Part shown: positions 46,122 to 54,167 of the stretch, piece after piece
Layout: each line of letters opens with the position of its first letter
Position numbering within the stretch: the stretch's first letter is position 1
The notes under the pieces: model-generated
The model's database searches: none
The model's input: the letters and a program-made list of their open reading frames with translations, nothing else
Told to the model about the DNA's origin: nothing
Position numbers and translations under genes: made by a program
DNA from: Brachybacterium sp. P6-10-X1
GTDB lineage: Bacteria; Actinomycetota; Actinomycetes; Actinomycetales; Dermabacteraceae
Length of the DNA stretch: 64,000 bases
Reading direction: 5' to 3'
NCBI RefSeq assembly: GCF_001969445.1
Contig: NZ_CP017297.1
Span: forward strand, 2,604,001 to 2,668,000

Positions 46122-47106
46122 GCGTCGGGGTGAAGCTCACGTGCCGCGGCGCGGCATCGCGGTGGGCGATCTCCTCCTCCAGCAGGGCCAGCGCGGTGCG
46201 GCCCATGAGATCCGCGGGCTGGGCCACAGAGGTCAGCGGCACCACGGTCGAGCGCGCGAAGGCGATGTCGTCGTAGCCGACCAGTGCGATCTCGTCGGGG
46301 ACCGCGATCTGGTGACGGAAGGCGAAGGCCTGCAGCACGCCGACCGCGAGCAGATCGTTCACGCAGAACACGGCATCGGGACGCTCGGTGCTCGAACGCG
46401 CCACGACCGCCTTGCCGGCAGTGCGGCCGGCCAGCACGGTGAGATCCTCGGCCTCGAGCACCTCGACCTCGACGCCGACGTCGGCCGCCGCCCGGCGGGC
46501 CCCGTGCAGACGGTCCGCGACCTGCCGGAGGTCCTGCCGCGCCGTGACGACGCCGATGCGTCGGCGGCCCTGGGCAGCGAGATGGCGCACGGCGATCTCG
46601 CCCCCGGCGATGTCGTCGACGCTCACCGAGGAGCCGCCGGTGGCATCCCGCGCGCTCTCCGCGAGCACGACGGGAGTGCCGCGACCGCGGATGCCCGCGA
46701 TCAGGTCCTCGGTGCCGCCCGCGGAGGCCAGCAGGATCCCGCGCACCCGCTGCTCCTCGAACAGCGAGAGGTAGAGTCGCTCGCGCTGTTCACGATTGCC
46801 GGTGCTGCCGGCGATGACAGCGAGGGAGGAGGCCTCCGCGGCCGCCTCGATGCCGCCGACCAGCTGGCCGTAGAAGGGGTTCGCCGAGTCCAGGACGATC
46901 GCGCCGACGGTGCGGGACTGGCCGAGCTTGAGCTGCCGGGCGGCATCGTTGCGCACGTACCCGAGCTCGGCGATCGCCGCCTCGACCCGCACCCGGCGGT
47001 CCCCGGAGACGATGTCGGGACGGTTCAGCACGTTGGAGACGGTGCCGACCGAGACCTCGGCCCGTCGCGCGACGTCCTTCATGCTCACGACATGGTGCCC
47101 TGCCAT
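46093..47106 (-). CDS. LacI-family regulator, candidate rhamnose-region repressor
   Basis: Repressor of 337 residues. Helix-turn-helix SMKDVARRAEVSVGTVSNVL with hinge RNDAARQLKLG, then an effector domain (LDSANPFYGQLVGGIEAAAE, FCVNDLLAVGVLQAFA, IALVGYDDIAFARSTVVPLTSV). ATG 47106 has AGGAGG 8 nt upstream; GTG 47112 is too close to the SD. It lies next to a binding-protein gene with a CGTTTCAA-type operator, the motif also found at the rhaI/MFS promoter. I infer that it controls that set. Its 3' end is tandemly duplicated. Confidence 0.88.
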   Translation of the reverse strand: MAGHHVVSMKDVARRAEVSVGTVSNVLNRPDIVSGDRRVRVEAAIAELGYVRNDAARQLKLGQSRTVGAIVLDSANPFYGQLVGGIEAAAEASSLAVIAGSTGNREQRERLYLSLFEEQRVRGILLASAGGTEDLIAGIRGRGTPVVLAESARDATGGSSVSVDDIAGGEIAVRHLAAQGRRRIGVVTARQDLRQVADRLHGARRAAADVGVEVEVLEAEDLTVLAGRTAGKAVVARSSTERPDAVFCVNDLLAVGVLQAFAFRHQIAVPDEIALVGYDDIAFARSTVVPLTSVAQPADLMGRTALALLEEEIAHRDAAPRHVSFTPTLVERESTIG

Positions 47107-47163
47107 GCGCACCCCCTCCTGGCCGACGGACCGGTCCCGGGCGGCGGACCCGGAACCTCGATG

Positions 47164-47180
47164 CCGCGACTGTATCGCGG
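47164..47180 (-). terminator. Small hairpin after the binding-protein gene
   Basis: CCGCGA / TCGCGG with loop CTGTA, 6 nt past the stop of the minus-strand binding protein and 58 nt before the LacI start. Minus-strand TACAGT inside it could also be a -10 for lacI. Confidence 0.35.
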
Positions 47181-47185
47181 CGGCC

Positions 47186-48481
47186 TCAGCCCAGCAGACC
47201 CGGTGCTTCGTCGATCACCGCAGCGCTGGCCGCGGCAGGATCCGCGCTGCCGAACAGGACGTCCTCGACATGCCGGGCGAGGGCGTCGTCGACCGCGCCC
47301 CCGCCGGGTGGGGTGATCGGCGGCGGGTCGCCCAGCTCCCCCGCGATCGCCTCGATGAAGTCGACGGCCTTGAGGTCGGAGTCGCTGAGCTCGGGGAGGA
47401 TCGCCTCTCGCACCTCGAGGTTCGCGGGCACCCCGCGCTCCGCGAGCAGGATCTTCCCCGCATCCGTGCTGTTGACCAACCAGTCGACGAAGGCCGCCGC
47501 ATCCGCCTGATGGCCGGAGGTGGAGGCGATGGAGAAGTACATCGAGGCCTTGTACCAGAGCTTCACGTCGGCGACCCTGCCCGTCATCGACGGCATCCTC
47601 AGGATGACGCTCCTGCCGTCCAGCGAGTCGTCGAAGGTGACCACCTGGTTCGACCATTGCGCCTGGAGACCGCATCTGCCCACGGCGAACAGGGTCTGGT
47701 CGACGGACTGCGCCGCATCCTCGACCGCCACCGAGGTGGGCGGGGCGGCGCCGGTGTCCTGGAGCCTCAGCACGAACTCCATCCAGCTCTGCAGCTGCTC
47801 GGCGGTGTACCCGACCCCCTCGGGGCCGAAGCGCTCCGCCCCGAGCTGACGCAGGTAGACGGTCAACGGAGGTCCACCCGCGGCGCCGAACTGCTGGACG
47901 CCGTACGTGCCTTCGGGAGTGCCCTCGGAGATCCTGGAGCCGATGTCGACGAGGTCGTCCCAGGTCCACGTGGTGTCATCGGGCAGGTCGACCCCCGCAG
48001 CCGCGAACACGTCGGGATTGGCCAGCAGCACCGGGGCGTTGATCCCGGCGTTCAGGGCGAACAGGCTCCCGTCGATCCTGCCGGCGTCCAGCGCCGCCTG
48101 GTCGAAGGCCGAGGTCTCGATGTCGGTCGTGGACAGATCGATCAGGATCTCCCGGCTGGCGTACTCGGCGAGGTAGCCCTCGTCCATCTGGATCACGTCA
48201 GGGCAATCGCCACCGGCGACCTGGGTGGCGAGCTTGTCCCAGTAGCCGCTCCAGTCCCCCGGCTCCGCGGAGATCGTCAGGTCCGGGGCCACGTCCTCGT
48301 AGGCGTCGAGAGCGGCGCGCGTGAGCTCGTCACGCGCGGCATTTCCCCACCAGGCGAAACGCAGCGATGAGGAGCCGGAACCACCACCGCCGCCGCCGGA
48401 AGCATTCGGGCCGCAGGCGGCGAGCGGGGCCAGGGCGGCGAGCGCCACCGGGAGGGCGAGAGCTGTGCGACGGGTGGGCAT
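47186..48481 (-). CDS. Orphan sugar-binding lipoprotein
   Basis: Family-1 binding lipoprotein, 431 residues, with no permease genes next to it. ATG 48481 has SD AAGGAGA; an ATG 21 nt upstream lacks one. Signal: PTRRTALALPVALAALAPL, lipobox LAAC, Gly/Ser linker. Mature motifs WSGYWDKLATQVAGGDCPD and VIQMDEGYLAEYASR recur in the protein at 52682-53983, so the two are paralogues. It must either share permeases encoded elsewhere or act in sensing. Under a CGTTTCAA-type operator. Confidence 0.88.
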   Translation of the reverse strand: MPTRRTALALPVALAALAPLAACGPNASGGGGGGSGSSSLRFAWWGNAARDELTRAALDAYEDVAPDLTISAEPGDWSGYWDKLATQVAGGDCPDVIQMDEGYLAEYASREILIDLSTTDIETSAFDQAALDAGRIDGSLFALNAGINAPVLLANPDVFAAAGVDLPDDTTWTWDDLVDIGSRISEGTPEGTYGVQQFGAAGGPPLTVYLRQLGAERFGPEGVGYTAEQLQSWMEFVLRLQDTGAAPPTSVAVEDAAQSVDQTLFAVGRCGLQAQWSNQVVTFDDSLDGRSVILRMPSMTGRVADVKLWYKASMYFSIASTSGHQADAAAFVDWLVNSTDAGKILLAERGVPANLEVREAILPELSDSDLKAVDFIEAIAGELGDPPPITPPGGGAVDDALARHVEDVLFGSADPAAASAAVIDEAPGLLG

Positions 48482-48549
48482 CGGGCGATCTCCTTCGATC
48501 ATGGTTCCCCGGACGCAGGCCTTCCGAGCCTCGACGCGGAGATGTCCGG

Positions 48550-48579
48550 AGTGTAGGCCGACGTCTTGAAACGTGTAAA
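48550..48579 (-). promoter_or_regulatory. Promoter and LacI-type operator of the orphan binding protein
   Basis: Minus-strand -35 TTTACA (plus 48574-48579), 18-nt spacer, -10 TACACT (plus 48550-48555). The operator TTGAAACGTGTAAA (plus 48566-48579) covers the -35 and matches 24955-24968 in 13 of 14 positions. Confidence 0.7.
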
Positions 48580-48630
48580 CCCGCCCTCCTCGACCCGGGA
48601 CGGAGAATCTCCCTCGGGGCGGGGAAGGGG

Positions 48631-48689
48631 TTGTGGGGAGCCGAGGAGCCTTGCTAGCGTCACGGGGTGCTACGGCTGAGTCGTTTCAA
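48631..48689 (+). promoter_or_regulatory. Promoter region and operator of the MFS-GH78 operon
   Basis: TTGTGG (48631-48636), 18 nt, TAGCGT (48655-48660) is the best promoter candidate. TGAGTCGTTTCAA (48677-48689), identical to the site between rhaI and the first MFS gene, lies just downstream of the predicted start point. Confidence 0.55.
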
Positions 48690-48758
48690 CAATCGGACCG
48701 AACAGGCTCCGTGAGAGCAGCGCCTCTCGAGCCGTCCACCACGTTCGAAGGAGAACAC

Positions 48759-50114
48759 ATGCATCCGACCGGGACCCGACGGGCGGTGCCCAGCCCCTGG
48801 TGGGTGGCCATCGTCTGCGGCATGGCCTCCTATCTCGATGCGGCGGCCATCGTCAGCTCCGGCACCGCCCTCGTGCTCTACCAGCATTCGATCGGCATCA
48901 CCGAGGGTCAGATCGGCCTCCTCTCGGCCGCGCTCACGCTGAGCATCGCGATCGGCGCCCTCAGCGGCGGCCGCCTCGGAGACCGTTACGGACGGCGCGC
49001 CGTCTTCCTGGCCACCATGGGGATGATCCTGCTGGGCGCGATCCTGCTGGTCCTCGCCCCCGGCTTCTCGCTGCTGCTGGTCGGCATGATCCTCGTCGGC
49101 CTCGGCTCGGGGGCGGACCTGCCGGTCTCCCTGGCCTCGATCTCCGAGGCGGCGTCGGACCACAACCGTGGCCGCCTCGTCGGCTTCTCCCAGATCCTCT
49201 GGTTCGCCGGGATCATCGGCGCGAACGTCTTCGGGATCATCGCCGGCGGGCGGGGGCAGCTGGGCGGACAGATCATGTTCGCCCACATCGGCCTGGTCGC
49301 GCTGGCCGTGCTGATCGCACGCGTCAGCATTCCGGAGTCGGCCACCTGGGCGCAGGCCGATCACGAACGGACCGCCGGGGCCGCCACGCTCCGCGCGCGC
49401 AGCACCGACCTGCGAGACGTCCTGCGCCGACGGACCCTCCTGGTGCCTTTCCTGGCTCTGATCGGGTTCTACACGCTGACCAACATCGGCGCCAACACCG
49501 GGGGGCAGTTCGGCACCTACATCGGCGTGAACGTCGTAGGGATCTCCGTGAGCGCCCAGTCCCTGCTGGGCATCGTGATGCTCGGCGTGGGCATGCTGGG
49601 TGCTCTCGTGTTCATGCGGATCGTCGACACGCGGTGGCGCATGACCTGCTATCTCATCGGCGCCGTGCTCCTGGCCGGCTCCTACCTGATCCCTGTCGTC
49701 CTCGGCTTCGGCCTGGTGCCCTGGATCGCCCTGAGCTTCTTCAACGCCGTCGGCGGCGCCTTCGCCTTCGAGGCCATCATGAAGGTGTGGTCCCAGGAGT
49801 CGTTCCCGACGCTGCTGCGCTCGAGCGTCCAGGGCGCCGTCATCGCGGTGGCGCGGGTCGTCGCTGCCGGCGTCGCCCTGGTCACGCCCGCTCTGATGCA
49901 CACTCCCGGACTGGCCTACGGACTGATCGCGCTGGTGGTCGCCGTCGGCCTCGTCTGCGGCTGGGCCGGCTTCCGTCGGCCCCGGTTCGACGCCTTCGCC
50001 GAGGAGGCACGCGAGGTCCCGGAGGGACCCGAGTCCGTCGCCGAGCACACTCCCGACGCCGCCCCTCCCGCCCAGTTCTCCCCCACCACCCCGTACGCCC
50101 CGACCGAGAGGTGA
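48759..50114 (+). CDS. MFS sugar transporter (second)
   Basis: Twelve-helix carrier of 451 residues with sugar-porter signature GGRLGDRYGRRAVFLATMG and a central cytoplasmic loop (TLRARSTDLRDVLRRR). ATG 48759 has SD GAAGGAG. It is 3 nt upstream of the GH78 alpha-L-rhamnosidase and under the rhamnose-type operator, so a rhamnoside or rhamnose is the likely cargo. Pro/Thr-rich C-tail. Confidence 0.87.
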   Translation: MHPTGTRRAVPSPWWVAIVCGMASYLDAAAIVSSGTALVLYQHSIGITEGQIGLLSAALTLSIAIGALSGGRLGDRYGRRAVFLATMGMILLGAILLVLAPGFSLLLVGMILVGLGSGADLPVSLASISEAASDHNRGRLVGFSQILWFAGIIGANVFGIIAGGRGQLGGQIMFAHIGLVALAVLIARVSIPESATWAQADHERTAGAATLRARSTDLRDVLRRRTLLVPFLALIGFYTLTNIGANTGGQFGTYIGVNVVGISVSAQSLLGIVMLGVGMLGALVFMRIVDTRWRMTCYLIGAVLLAGSYLIPVVLGFGLVPWIALSFFNAVGGAFAFEAIMKVWSQESFPTLLRSSVQGAVIAVARVVAAGVALVTPALMHTPGLAYGLIALVVAVGLVCGWAGFRRPRFDAFAEEAREVPEGPESVAEHTPDAAPPAQFSPTTPYAPTER

Positions 50115-50117
50115 CCC

Positions 50118-52460
50118 ATGAGCGCCCCTAACACCGCCACCACTGCGGCGACCCCTGCCGCCACGAGCACCACCACCGCCGCGGCCGACACCGCCTCGAC
50201 TCCCGTCGCCGAGGCCCTGCGAGGTGCCCAGGCGATCACCGCCGACCCGGCCGACGGTCGCGCCCCCGTCCTCGCCACCCGGGCAGCGCTCGACCGGTCC
50301 CCCACCACCGTCGCCCACGCCGAACTGCTGGCCACCGCCCACGGCATCTACGAGGCCTCGATCGACGGCCACCCGGTCACCGATTCGGTGCTGAACCCGG
50401 GCTGGACCGTGTACGAGTCCCGACTGCAGGTCCAGCGATTCGACGTGACCGAGCTGGTCCGCACGGCGGGCGCAGAACTGCACCTCGCAGCGGTGCTGGG
50501 CCGCGGCTGGTGGAACGGCGACTTCGGCTTCACCGATGCCGAGGCGAACTACGGCGAGCAGGGAGCCTTCCTCGCCGCGCTGATGATCACCTACGAGGAC
50601 GGCTCGAGCCAGCAGGTCGTCACCGACGCCTCCTGGACCGCCACCGATTCGCCGATCACCTTCGCGACGATCTACGACGGCCAGCACGAGGACCGTCGCC
50701 TCGACTCCGGCGCACCACGCCCGGTCCGCACCGCACAGATCGACCGCTCCACCCTCATCGAGCAGACCTCCCCGCTGATCACCCGCCACGAAACTCGTCG
50801 GCCGGAGTCGATCTGGACCTCCCCGTCGGGCGCCACGCTGCTGGATTTCGGCCAGAACCTGGTGGGCTGGCTGCGCTGCACGGCCACCGGGCCCGCGGGC
50901 ACCGAGATCATCCTGCGTCACGCCGAGGTGCTCGAGCACGAGGAGCTCGGCACCCGCCCGCTGCGCTCGGCGCAGGCCACCGACCGGCTGACCCTGTCCG
51001 GGGACCCGACGGGCGAGACCTTCGAACCGACCTTCACCTTCCACGGCTTCCGCTACGCCGAGGTCACCGGGTGGCCCGGCGAGCTCACGGCCGAGGACAT
51101 CGAGGCCGTCGTGGTCCACTCCGAGATCCGCCGCACCGGGTGGTTCGAGTCCTCTCATCCCGGGGTGAACCAGCTGGTGAGCAACTCGGTCTGGTCCCAG
51201 CGCGGCAACTTCCTGGCCGTCCCGACCGACTGCCCCCAGCGTGATGAGCGTCTGGGCTGGACCGGGGACATCGCCGCATACGCCGCCACCGCCGCCTTCC
51301 AGTTCGACGTCTCCGACTTCCTGCACAACTGGCTGCTGGACGTGCACGCCGAGGCGAGCCTGCCGCCGCTGAGCTTCGTCCCCTTCGTGGTGCCGGACGT
51401 CCTCAAGCTGCGCAAGAACGGCGACGACCCCTTCGCCGAGGAATCCGCCGAGGTCCCCACCGCGATCTGGGGCGATGCCGCCGTGTGGGTCGCCGAGGCG
51501 CTGTGGAACGCCTATGGGGACCTGGAACGGCTGCGCGAGCACTATCCCGCCATGGTGCTGCACCTGGAGTCCGTCGAGCGCGCCCTGTCCCCCAGCGGTC
51601 TGTGGGACACCGGATTTCAGTTCGCCGACTGGCTCGATCCGGATGCCTCCCCGCACGATCCCGCTGATGCGAAGGCCGACAAGGGCGTGGTCGCCACCGC
51701 CTGCCTGATCCGCTCGGCGCGCTTCGCCGCCGAGACCGCCCGCCTGATCGGTGAGGACGAGGACGCCCGACGCTGGCAGGACCTCGCCGATCGCACCCTG
51801 GGCGCCTTCACCGATGCCTACGTGAGCCGCGACGGTCGCATCGTCTCGGACTGCGCGACGGTGTATGCGCTGGCCATCACCTTCGATCTGCTCGATGCGG
51901 AGACCCGGCCGCAGTCCGCCGAGCGCCTGGCGGAGGTGGTGGCCGAGGCGGGCTACCGCGTCTCCACCGGTTTCGCGGGCACGCCGTTCGTGACGTGGGC
52001 GCTGTCGGAGACGGGGCATGTCCAGGACGCCTACCGCCTGCTGCTCGAGGAGGGGAACCCCTCCTGGCTCTACCCGGTCTCCATGGGCGCGACCACCATC
52101 TGGGAGCGCTGGGACTCGATGCTGCCGGACGGCTCCATCAATCCCGGCGAGATGACCAGCTTCAACCACTACGCCCTGGGCGCTGTCGCCGACTGGATCT
52201 ACCAGGTCGTCCTCGGCATCCGTCCCGCCGCCCCGGGCTATCGGCGCGTGCGCATCCAGCCCACCCCGGGCCCCGGCATCGACTGGGCGAAGGGGGCCTA
52301 CGACTCCGCGGCCGGCCGCATCGAGGTCACCTGGGAACAGCCGGGCGACGGGGCCGACGGGCTCCACGGTTCCGCCACGATCCCCGAGGGCGTCGAGGCG
52401 GACCTGGTGCTGCCCGACGGGTCGACCCGCAGCATCGGCCCCGGGACGCACGTCTTCTGA
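50118..52460 (+). CDS. Alpha-L-rhamnosidase, GH78, cytoplasmic
   Basis: Releases terminal L-rhamnose by inversion. It is 780 residues: an Ala/Thr-rich N-tail of about 30, beta-sandwich domains (YEASIDGHPVTDSVLNPGWT, LLDFGQNLVGWLRC), then an (alpha/alpha)6 barrel with the GH78 signature PTDCPQRDERLGWTGD carrying the acidic catalytic residues, IWGDAAVWVAEALW, FADWLDPDA, TTIWERWDSM and SFNHYALGAVADWIY. No signal peptide. ATG 50118, SD GAGGTG. Product feeds RhaI/RhaB/RhaEW. Confidence 0.93.
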   Translation: MSAPNTATTAATPAATSTTTAAADTASTPVAEALRGAQAITADPADGRAPVLATRAALDRSPTTVAHAELLATAHGIYEASIDGHPVTDSVLNPGWTVYESRLQVQRFDVTELVRTAGAELHLAAVLGRGWWNGDFGFTDAEANYGEQGAFLAALMITYEDGSSQQVVTDASWTATDSPITFATIYDGQHEDRRLDSGAPRPVRTAQIDRSTLIEQTSPLITRHETRRPESIWTSPSGATLLDFGQNLVGWLRCTATGPAGTEIILRHAEVLEHEELGTRPLRSAQATDRLTLSGDPTGETFEPTFTFHGFRYAEVTGWPGELTAEDIEAVVVHSEIRRTGWFESSHPGVNQLVSNSVWSQRGNFLAVPTDCPQRDERLGWTGDIAAYAATAAFQFDVSDFLHNWLLDVHAEASLPPLSFVPFVVPDVLKLRKNGDDPFAEESAEVPTAIWGDAAVWVAEALWNAYGDLERLREHYPAMVLHLESVERALSPSGLWDTGFQFADWLDPDASPHDPADAKADKGVVATACLIRSARFAAETARLIGEDEDARRWQDLADRTLGAFTDAYVSRDGRIVSDCATVYALAITFDLLDAETRPQSAERLAEVVAEAGYRVSTGFAGTPFVTWALSETGHVQDAYRLLLEEGNPSWLYPVSMGATTIWERWDSMLPDGSINPGEMTSFNHYALGAVADWIYQVVLGIRPAAPGYRRVRIQPTPGPGIDWAKGAYDSAAGRIEVTWEQPGDGADGLHGSATIPEGVEADLVLPDGSTRSIGPGTHVF

Positions 52461-52500
52461 CCGGCGCGGCTCATGGCCGGACGAGCGGATCACGGCCGCC

Positions 52501-52555
52501 TCCCGCGATCGTGCACCGGGCTTCCCCCTGGGGACGTCAGGCGCACCATCGCGGG
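52501..52555 (+). terminator. Terminator after GH78
   Basis: TCCCGCGATCGTGC (52501-52514) pairs with GCACCATCGCGGGA (52542-52555) with one mismatch; the loop contains a nested CCCC/GGGG pair. Confidence 0.6.
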
Positions 52556-52565
52556 ACGGAAACCG

Positions 52566-52605
52566 TGGAAAGCGCTTGACCGGTGAGGTCGCCGAGACGA
52601 GACTG
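52566..52605 (+). promoter_or_regulatory. Promoter with LacI/cre-like operator
   Basis: TGGAAAGCGCTTGA (52566-52579) is a near-palindrome centred on GCGC, typical of LacI-family sites but different from the two operator sets elsewhere in the window. Its right half joins -35 TTGACC (52576-52581); -10 candidates GAGACT/AGACTG follow at 17-18 nt. Confidence 0.55.
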
Positions 52606-52681
52606 TCCATCCGGAGCCCCGGAACCTCGGAATCCGATCCGTCGACCTCGAAATTCTCACGTGAACATCCAGGAGAACCCC

Positions 52682-53983
52682 TTGCTCTCTCGCCGCACCG
52701 CCCTCGCCCTGCTGGCCGCCGCCGGGGCGGCCCCCGCCCTGGCCTCCTGCGGCCCCAACGCCGGGGGCTCCGGCGGCGGGGCTCTCCGGGTCTACTGGTG
52801 GGGCGGTGACCTGCGCGCCGGCATCACCCAGGACGTCCTGGACATGTATTCCCAGGACCATCCGGACCAGGAGATCTCCCCGGAGTACAGCGAATGGTCG
52901 GGCTACTGGGACAAGCTCGCCACCCAGACCGCCGGCGGCAGCGCGCCGGACATCATCCAGATGGACGAGGCCTACATCGACTCCTACGGCACCGAGGGCT
53001 CGCTGCTCGACCTCGAGACCGTCTCCGACGTCCTCGACCTCTCCGCGATGGACGAGGCGATCCTCGAGACCGGGCGCCTGGCCGACGGCACCCTGGTGGG
53101 CGCCCCGAACGGTTTCAACCTCTACGCGACCGGCATGAACCCGGCGCTGCTCGAGGAGGCCGGGATCGATCTGCCCGACGACACCACGTGGACCTGGGAG
53201 GACTTCCACGCCCTGTGCCAGGAGATCACCGAATGGGGAACGTCCTCCGGGAAGGGCGTCCTGGGCACCAGCGGCTTCGGCCTCGGTGCCGGGGACCTGG
53301 CCGCCTGGGCCCGCCAGAGCGGCGACCAGCAGCTCTTCCCCCGCGAGGACGAGGAGCTCGTCACCAAGGACACCATCGTCTCGCTGCTGGAGTTCAGTCG
53401 CGAGCTGGCCGGCTCCGGGGCGGCCCTGGAGGCGGGAGCACAGATCGAGAACTCCTCGGCGAGCCTCGAGCAGGGTCTGTTCGCCACCCGCGGATGCGTC
53501 TTCCAGCAGGTGCCGAGCTCCCAGATCCTCACCTTCCAGGATTCCACCGGCGACCCCCTCCAGCTGCTGCGCATGCCGGCGCGCACCAGCGGGGAGTCGA
53601 AGATGGTCAACAAGGCGTCGATGTACTGGTCTCTCAGCGCGAAGACGGCCGACACCGCCGCCGCGGCGGAGCTGACGAACTTCCTGCTCACCGACGAGGC
53701 GGCGGCCGAGAAGCTGAAGATCGAGCGCGGCATCCCCGCCTTCCCCGCGATCCAGGAGGCGGTGCGTCCGCTGCTGAGCGAGAACGCGCTGATCTCGCTG
53801 GACTTCGCACAGGAGATGCAGGAGGAGGTCGTCACGCCGCCCGTGGTCACGCCCGCCAGCGGCGTCGGCTTCGGCGATCAGTACACGCGCCTGGCGGAGG
53901 AGTCGCTGTTCGAGGAGCGCTCGACCTCCGCGGTGGCTGACGAGATGCTCGAGATCCTCACCGGCATGCAGCCGGAGCGCTGA
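52682..53983 (+). CDS. Orphan sugar-binding lipoprotein, paralogue of 47186-48481
   Basis: Family-1 binding lipoprotein, 433 residues. I choose TTG 52682, 6 nt after SD AGGAG (52671-52675), giving MLSRRTALALLAAAGAAP with lipobox LASC. GTG 52661 has no SD and would bury the signal. Shares WSGYWDKLATQTAGGSAPD, IIQMDEAYIDSYG and DDTTWTWEDF with the other orphan. No permease genes are adjacent: the next gene is convergent and belongs to a different importer class. Confidence 0.87.
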   Translation: MLSRRTALALLAAAGAAPALASCGPNAGGSGGGALRVYWWGGDLRAGITQDVLDMYSQDHPDQEISPEYSEWSGYWDKLATQTAGGSAPDIIQMDEAYIDSYGTEGSLLDLETVSDVLDLSAMDEAILETGRLADGTLVGAPNGFNLYATGMNPALLEEAGIDLPDDTTWTWEDFHALCQEITEWGTSSGKGVLGTSGFGLGAGDLAAWARQSGDQQLFPREDEELVTKDTIVSLLEFSRELAGSGAALEAGAQIENSSASLEQGLFATRGCVFQQVPSSQILTFQDSTGDPLQLLRMPARTSGESKMVNKASMYWSLSAKTADTAAAAELTNFLLTDEAAAEKLKIERGIPAFPAIQEAVRPLLSENALISLDFAQEMQEEVVTPPVVTPASGVGFGDQYTRLAEESLFEERSTSAVADEMLEILTGMQPER

Positions 53984-54008
53984 GCAGCACCGGCTGCTGG
54001 GCAGTGAC

Positions 54009-54045
54009 GAGCCGCTGACCTCCCTCCAGGGGACGTCAGCGGCTC
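54009..54045. terminator. Bidirectional terminator 1 between convergent binding proteins
   Basis: 11-bp stem GAGCCGCTGAC / GTCAGCGGCTC (54009-54019 / 54035-54045) with a 15-nt loop. Confidence 0.7.
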
Positions 54046-54060
54046 ATCGCTCACGGGCCG

Positions 54061-54087
54061 TCCCCCGGGGCGCAGTGCCCCGGGGGA
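54061..54087. terminator. Bidirectional terminator 2
   Basis: 11-bp perfect stem TCCCCCGGGGC / GCCCCGGGGGA (54061-54071 / 54077-54087), 5-nt loop GCAGT. Confidence 0.7.
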
Positions 54088-54167
54088 TCGCCTGCAGCCT
54101 GCCACCCCGCTGAACGCGACCCCGCGCCGTGCGGGAGCGCTCAGCGCGGGCCGTCACCGCCGCCGCC

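Noticed and set aside
48660..52610. A 1316-codon open frame on the minus strand
   Set aside because: It runs antisense to the MFS and GH78 genes, is rich in Arg/Gly/His/Asp with no domain pattern, and arises because GC-rich codon bias removes stops from the complementary frame.
52583..52681. Longer N-terminus for the orphan binding protein at 52682
   Set aside because: The region holds the promoter/leader; only TTG 52682 is correctly spaced from an AGGAG.
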